Source: DASYSA01 sp036003885 (GTDB taxonomy: Bacteria; Acidobacteriota; Blastocatellia; UBA7656). Taken from it: 5,286 bases of DNA. Below, one piece after another: positions 5,195 to 5,286 of this stretch (position 1 is the first letter of the stretch; every line of letters starts with the position of its first letter). The stretch spans positions 1-5,286 of the forward strand of contig DASYSA010000395.1 of NCBI GenBank assembly GCA_036003885.1, written 5' to 3'. A program made the translations under genes and the position numbers. The notes below the pieces were generated by a model, which saw nothing but the letters and a program-made list of their open reading frames with translations, was not told where the DNA came from and made no database searches.

Positions 5195-5286
5195 GAATGG
5201 CCTCCCTTTCTCTTCCGCTTGGTTGGCTCGCCGTCAGTCGCCCCCCTCGCGTTCAGCTCATAAAACTCATGCAGCTTGCCTGGATA
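5191..5286 (-). CDS. C-terminus of an unrecognised gene, cut by the window edge
   Basis: A single open minus-strand frame enters from the right edge and gives 31 residues, beginning YPGKLHEFYELNARG and ending in a very basic tail PTKRKRKGGHS, with TGA at 5193-5191. The stop overlaps the next ATG by ATGA, a typical tightly coupled operon junction, which supports real coding. If the following ORF is an HsdS remnant, this would most naturally be a gene of the same restriction locus, but the 31 residues show no motif that identifies it. Confidence 0.5.
   Translation of the reverse strand, partial: YPGKLHEFYELNARGATDGEPTKRKRKGGHS

Overview
The window looks like an accessory, gene-poor stretch of a free-living bacterial chromosome. 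The likely source is Acidobacteriota (Blastocatellia type) or a similar soil lineage. This is inferred from secreted and periplasmic enzymes typical of that group and from two intergenic repeat families I associate with such genomes: a GAGTNCT heptamer array (3569-3674) and a palindrome around AGGCTGGAAGCCT (5059-5075). No rRNA, tRNA, CRISPR array, integrase or complete insertion sequence is visible.

Layout. Positions 1-255 hold no gene I can support. Positions 256-469 are a chimeric relic: 104 bp copied from the promoter/start region of the small secreted-protein gene at 3132, fused directly to 110 bp copied from the inside of the BNR-propeller gene at 3666-5117. It looks like a second copy of the whole two-gene module that has lost about 1.5 kb. 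Positions 470-656 may hold a broken small secreted-protein gene (weak). A strong minus-strand terminator (671-712) follows the main gene of the left half, a 588-residue exported protein (805-2571, minus). That protein has five N-terminal tandem repeats and a C-terminal class A beta-lactamase-like serine hydrolase domain, the architecture of polyglycine hydrolases and their bacterial relatives. Upstream of it lie a palindromic candidate operator, a second hairpin terminator (2735-2762) and the frameshifted 3' end of a parallel beta-helix-like gene (2843-3057, minus).

The right half is the intact copy of the duplicated module: a 144-residue secreted protein of unknown function (3132-3566, plus), convergent with a 483-residue exported BNR/Asp-box beta-propeller protein (3666-5117, minus). 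A long heptamer-built hairpin lies between their 3' ends and supplies the last codons and stop of the propeller gene. A palindromic repeat is embedded in frame in the propeller's leader. At the right edge are the C-terminus of an unrecognised gene and a 26-codon ORF resembling the extreme N-terminus of type I restriction HsdS. These are joined to each other and to the propeller gene by ATGA overlaps.

Together this reads as a cell-envelope or extracellular polymer-processing island (serine hydrolase, propeller, beta-helix remnant, small secreted protein) assembled by duplication, deletion and repeat insertion, possibly into a decayed restriction locus. A functional link between the enzymes is inference. 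What the sequence shows directly is the rearrangement history.
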